From positions 496,001 through 560,000 of the forward strand of contig NZ_CP068985.1 of assembly GCF_019397265.1 (NCBI RefSeq): a stretch of 64,000 bases of DNA. Direction: 5' to 3'. The DNA is from Nonomuraea coxensis DSM 45129. Lineage in GTDB: Bacteria > Actinomycetota > Actinomycetes > Streptosporangiales > Streptosporangiaceae. Of this stretch, positions 60,885 through 64,000 are shown in pieces; position 1 is the stretch's first letter, and each line of letters starts with the position of its first letter. The notes under the pieces are model-generated. The model saw only the letters and a program-made list of their open reading frames with translations. It searched no databases and was not told the origin of the DNA. The position numbers and the translations under genes are program-made.

Positions 60885-61757
60885 ATGGTCGAGCAGGACT
60901 GGGTGAGCGAACGGTTCGCCGAGCACCAGGACCGCCTGCGTGCGGTGGCCTATCGGATGCTCGGTTCGGCAGGCGAGGCCGAGGACGCGGTGCAGGAGGC
61001 ATGGCTGCGGGTCAGTCGCGCGGGCACCGGCCGGATAGAGAACCCGGGAGGGTGGCTGACCACGGTCGTCGCCCGGGTCTGTCTCAACATGCTGGAGGCG
61101 CGCAGGACCCGGCGTGAGGACGCGGCCGGGGCGCTGCCGCCCGAGCCGGACGCGGCGCACGCGAGCACCCGGCCCGCCGGTCAGGCCGGTCCCGAGGACG
61201 AGGCGCTGCTGGCCGACTCCGTCGGGGTCGCGCTCATGGTGGTGCTGAACGCGCTGACTCCCGCCGAGCGGCTCGCGTTCGTGCTGCACGACGTCTTCGC
61301 CGTGTCGTTCGGCGAGATCGGCGCCATCATCGACCGGTCCCCGGCGGCGGCCAGGCAGCTCGCCAGCCGGGCCCGGCGGCGGGTGCAGGGAGCGGCAGGG
61401 GCGTCCGACGCCGCGCGGTCGGCGAAGCGGGAGCTCGTCGAGGCGTTTCTCGCCGCCGCCAGGGGCGGGGACTTCGCCGCGCTGCTCGACCTGCTCGATC
61501 CGGACGCCGTGGTCGGCGAGGTCCGGGGTGGCCGCGACGTGGCGGCCTTCTTCTCGGGACGGGCTCAGGCCGCCAGGCTCGCCCTGGTCGACGGCGTACC
61601 GGCGGCCGTCTGGTCGCACCTCGGCCGGCCGAAGGCCGTCCTCACGTTCACCGTCACCGACGGGAGGATCAGCCGCATCGACATCGACACCGACCCCCTT
61701 CGGCTCCGCGACCTCGACATCGTCATTCTCGCGGGCGGCGACCAGGAGCGCCGTTGA
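60885..61757 (+). CDS. ECF sigma factor, SigJ/ECF41-like with SnoaL-like C-terminal domain
   Basis: The 290-aa protein has sigma region 2 (FAEHQDRLRAVAYRMLGSAGEAEDAVQEAWLR split over about 10-43), region 4 (LTPAERLAFVLHDVFAVSF) and a C-terminal NTF2-like domain (about 190-285: KRELVEAFLAAARGGDFAALLDLL). In ECF41 sigma factors this domain regulates activity in place of an anti-sigma factor. Such sigmas usually control one nearby gene; the divergent VOC gene is the obvious candidate. Confidence 0.9.
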   Translation: MVEQDWVSERFAEHQDRLRAVAYRMLGSAGEAEDAVQEAWLRVSRAGTGRIENPGGWLTTVVARVCLNMLEARRTRREDAAGALPPEPDAAHASTRPAGQAGPEDEALLADSVGVALMVVLNALTPAERLAFVLHDVFAVSFGEIGAIIDRSPAAARQLASRARRRVQGAAGASDAARSAKRELVEAFLAAARGGDFAALLDLLDPDAVVGEVRGGRDVAAFFSGRAQAARLALVDGVPAAVWSHLGRPKAVLTFTVTDGRISRIDIDTDPLRLRDLDIVILAGGDQERR

Positions 61758-61823
61758 CCGGCCCGGATCCCAGGCTCCGGTCCTGCGCCGTCGCTGGGCC
61801 GTCCGTGCCACGGGACCGGGACG

Positions 61824-62213
61824 TCAGTGCTTCAGGCCCTCGCCGTGCAGCAGGCACTCGGGGCAGTGGGGCATCCGGGACGGGGGCGGTTCGACGGCCA
61901 CGGCCGAGATGAAGGCGTCCGTCACCCGGTCGCTGGGCTCGGCGAGGAGCGCTCGCGGGCCGTAGAGACACACCAGCTTGAGCAGGTAGACGGTCCGCTC
62001 GAAGCACCGGTCGTCGGGCTTCAGCACCGCCCGGCACAGCAGCGCCGAGACGGAGCACAGGAAAACCGCCACGGCGAGCCCGATCGCGATGCCGCACACC
62101 GTCGCCACGGTGCCGTTCATGACGATCACGGTGGTGAACAGGGCCCCGATGATCCCCGGACGCTTCTTGACCAGATCGGCGACGCGATGGCGTACTCTCT
62201 TCTGGTGAGGCAT
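61824..62213 (-). CDS. Small membrane protein with C-terminal Cys pair
   Basis: The ATG at 62213 has AAGGAG upstream; length 129 aa. Two hydrophobic helices (about 25-45 and 45-62, with ALFTTVIVMNGTVATVCGIA and GLAVAVFLCSVSALLC) precede a soluble tail ending MPHCPECLLHGEGLKH, with a CxxC. The function is not recognised. Confidence 0.65.
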   Translation of the reverse strand: MPHQKRVRHRVADLVKKRPGIIGALFTTVIVMNGTVATVCGIAIGLAVAVFLCSVSALLCRAVLKPDDRCFERTVYLLKLVCLYGPRALLAEPSDRVTDAFISAVAVEPPPSRMPHCPECLLHGEGLKH

Positions 62214-62236
62214 GGTGCTCCTTACCGTGTCCATAC

Positions 62237-62290
62237 GGGCCATCACTTCTCGTCCTTGCCTAGGTCGAAGTGGTGGCCCGATCTTTTTTT
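62237..62290 (+). terminator. Rho-independent terminator on the plus strand
   Basis: GGGCCATCACTTC pairs with GAAGTGGTGGCCC (one G-U), then GATC and seven Ts. Read on the plus strand it is a textbook terminator, yet the only adjacent gene upstream is on the minus strand and starts 24 bp away. The rest of the 62214-62521 gap shows no gene. Confidence 0.75.
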
Positions 62291-62521
62291 GAATGCGTGA
62301 GCGATTTAGCGTTACATTTCCCGATCACCGCCTCTCCGTGACTCCGTGAACTCAGGTTTAGCGTTCCGGTCTTGGGCCTGTCCACAACGGCGACAAGTGC
62401 GAAAGATGATCGAACCTGCCGGTCGTCGACGGACAGGCGAAAATCCGCGAACAGCGGCGGACAAGAACGAACGGAGATGCGATGATGGCGTAAGGCCAAC
62501 TCTTCAGCCGAGGTCACGCCC

Positions 62522-63346
62522 ATGCCATCTCCGCAACGCCGGCTCGACCCCTCGGTCCCCCGGGAGCGCTTCGCCCTGGAGCTGCAGGACCTGCACCGCG
62601 CGGCGGGCAAGCCGACCCAGCAGGTGCTGGCGGCCGCGATGCACTGCTCCCACGCGACGGTCTCCGCCATACTCAACGGCCACCGTTTCCCGTCATGGGA
62701 GCACACCCGCGCTTTCGTCAGGGCATGCGGGGGAGAAGAGGCGGAATGGCGCAGGAGATGGATTCAGGCGGACCGGGAGAGCCGTTCGGACGGCGTGGTC
62801 TTCACGCCCGAGCCGGCTGTTCCCGAGTCGAGCGTCCTGCGGCCCGCCTGGTATCTCGACAATGAGCAGTTCTATCTCAACGCGGCCGAGCGGGTCCGGG
62901 CCACGCACAGCCGTATTCTGGTGACGTACGTGCGGCGGCGACCGCCGGACCATTACACCAGCGAAGCCGCCGCCGCCTATTTCGCCGCAGTGCTTGATTG
63001 GGCCCGCCGGCCAGGGGCGCGGTCCGTGCGGCGTATCATCGGCATCTCCAACCGCGGAATGCGGGACTGGGTGCGCCGCCATTACGAGGACACCAAGGAT
63101 ATTCGTAACTATGATGCCCGGGTCATTCGGTGGGAGCTGGACGCGGACGGCATCAACATGGCGCTGTTCGACGACTCCGCCGCTTTTCTCGCTTTCTCCG
63201 GGGTCGCCAGTCAGGAGCTGAGCGGGTTCCGGGTGGACAGCGTCGAGTTCCTGCGTTATTTCGTCGGCTACTTCGACCAGCTCTGGGCCTGCGGCACGGC
63301 CCTGGAACAGTACGTGTCCACCCAGGACGACACGCGCGCCTTCTGA
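62522..63346 (+). CDS. XRE-family regulator with C-terminal sensor-like domain
   Basis: The 274-aa protein has an N-terminal helix-turn-helix (QQVLAAAMHCSHATVSAILNG) and, after about residue 110, an alpha/beta domain (RPAWYLDNEQFYLNAAERVR, ILVTYVRRRPPDHY, EFLRYFVGYFDQLW). This type occurs widely in actinomycetes next to small membrane or DUF397-type genes, but no such gene lies here. The target is unknown. Confidence 0.8.
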   Translation: MPSPQRRLDPSVPRERFALELQDLHRAAGKPTQQVLAAAMHCSHATVSAILNGHRFPSWEHTRAFVRACGGEEAEWRRRWIQADRESRSDGVVFTPEPAVPESSVLRPAWYLDNEQFYLNAAERVRATHSRILVTYVRRRPPDHYTSEAAAAYFAAVLDWARRPGARSVRRIIGISNRGMRDWVRRHYEDTKDIRNYDARVIRWELDADGINMALFDDSAAFLAFSGVASQELSGFRVDSVEFLRYFVGYFDQLWACGTALEQYVSTQDDTRAF

Positions 63347-63350
63347 GGGG

Positions 63351-63788
63351 TCACAGGCCGATGTTGGCCTTGGCGCCCATGTAGGAGCCGGCGCCGGGCC
63401 AGCCGTCCCGCGCCAGCTGAACGAAGCGCGGAGAGAAGCCGAGCGCCGTCAGGCCGGTCAGCGGCACGAACCTGACGCCGCGGATGGGCGTGGTGTCGGC
63501 GCCCTCGGCGACGGCGCCCACGTCTCCGCCGATCCTGGCGGCCTCGAACGTCAGGTGGATGACGTGGGCGCCGTCGCCGGGCAGGTGGTCGCACACGTAC
63601 AGCAGCCGGCCGGGCCGGACGTCGAGGCCCGTCTCCTCGCGCAGCTCCCGGACCAGGGCGTCGCCGATCGGCTCGCCCGGCTCGACCTTCCCGCCCGGCA
63701 GGGACCACGAGCGGCCGTCACCGGTGTCCTGGTCCAGCAGCAGGATGCGGCCGTCCTCGATGACCACGCCGGTGACGCGCACCTTCAT
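63351..63788 (-). CDS. Nudix hydrolase
   Basis: The 145-aa protein has a complete Nudix box (GGKVEPGEPIGDALVRELREETGL across about 33-55; RELREE core) and a short C-terminal domain. It is a MutT/NTP pyrophosphatase-like member with unknown substrate. It ends 4 bp after the convergent XRE gene. Confidence 0.88.
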   Translation of the reverse strand: MKVRVTGVVIEDGRILLLDQDTGDGRSWSLPGGKVEPGEPIGDALVRELREETGLDVRPGRLLYVCDHLPGDGAHVIHLTFEAARIGGDVGAVAEGADTTPIRGVRFVPLTGLTALGFSPRFVQLARDGWPGAGSYMGAKANIGL

Positions 63789-63810
63789 GGGAGCACGGTA
63801 CCGGTCGCGG

Positions 63811-64000
63811 TCAGCTCGCGGCGCGGTCGCCGGGCGGGCGGCGGCGCAGGGCGGGGTCGGTCAGCGGCGCGGGGCTCCAGAGGGCGACCGGCTGGTAGAC
63901 GTTGGTGCCGGGCGGCGCGAGCTCGTCGATCCGGTCGAGGACGGCGTCGTCGAGCATCAGCGACGCGCCCTTCAGCAGGCCGTCGAGCTGTTCCATCGTC
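63811..64000 (-). CDS. Aldo/keto reductase, C-terminal part only
   Basis: The minus-strand frame is open to the window edge and reads EQLDGLLKGASLMLDDAVLD, then RIDELAPPGTNV and YQPVALWSPAPL to a basic end. The start of the visible part matches the last helices and C-terminal loop of aldo/keto reductases. The remainder lies beyond 64000. Confidence 0.72.
   Translation of the reverse strand, partial: TMEQLDGLLKGASLMLDDAVLDRIDELAPPGTNVYQPVALWSPAPLTDPALRRRPPGDRAAS

Overview
The window is high-GC DNA with GTG/TTG starts and tightly overlapping operons. It fits an actinomycete, most likely of the Streptosporangiaceae (Nonomuraea-like). That placement is inferred from gene content and codon use; there is no rRNA or other taxonomic marker here.

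Left part, 1-23.4 kb (core chromosome). A glycosyltransferase cut by the window edge overlaps a secreted TIM-barrel-like protein. Two-subunit 2-oxoacid:ferredoxin oxidoreductase (korA-korB) and a NodB-type polysaccharide deacetylase follow on the minus strand. Next is a reduced complex I locus, nuoA-B-C-H-I-J-K-L-M-N, with no nuoD, E, F or G. A membrane protein and a membrane-anchored Ser/Thr kinase interrupt it between nuoH and nuoI. Then come htpX, a repeat-rich membrane protein, a Nudix hydrolase, two blocks of short tandem repeats and yajQ.

Middle part, 23.65-41.07 kb. An integrative element of the actinomycete AICE/pSAM2 type sits in the 3' half of an intact tRNA-Tyr(GTA) gene. A 51-bp perfect direct repeat marks its ends (23679-23729 and 41020-41070). 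Its minus-strand backbone is FtsK-type transfer ATPase, small orf, RepSA-like initiator, excisionase, tyrosine integrase and a coupled small orf. Upstream are a Pra-like activator and a GntR repressor with visible operators. An IS3-family element (31539-33128) is inserted in it. The lower-GC cargo (about 35.8-41 kb) holds a frameshifted pentapeptide-repeat membrane protein, a membrane/coiled-coil protein, and an EACC1 gene overlapping a caspase-like protease gene with a DUF6119/TIGR04141-like C-terminus. This is a candidate conflict (anti-phage) module.

Right of attR, 41.1-50.3 kb. A TipAL-like MerR regulator is followed by a sulfane-sulfur/sulfide locus: rhodanese, a TauE/SafE permease fused in frame to a persulfide dioxygenase-rhodanese, peroxiredoxin, sulfide:quinone oxidoreductase, OsmC-like protein, decayed rhodanese and cysteine-desulfurase-like genes, and a CsoR/CstR-type repressor. 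Five near-identical palindromes related to ATACCCC-N2-GGGGTAT mark promoters of this putative regulon.

Far right, 50.3-64 kb. There is a broken HAF-repeat secreted protein, a tautomerase, a divergent SDR/HxlR pair, a large membrane protein divergent from a two-gene STAND NTPase-TPR module, a second HxlR, a SnoaL-like protein, a VOC protein, an ECF41-like sigma factor, an XRE regulator, a Nudix hydrolase and the end of an aldo/keto reductase.

The main points for follow-up are the EACC1-caspase cargo, a pair of about 160-bp structured repeats with covarying stems (37223-37387 and 41213-41371), the STAND/TPR module whose two proteins share a motif, the permease-dioxygenase fusion, and the nuo locus lacking D/E/F/G near korAB.
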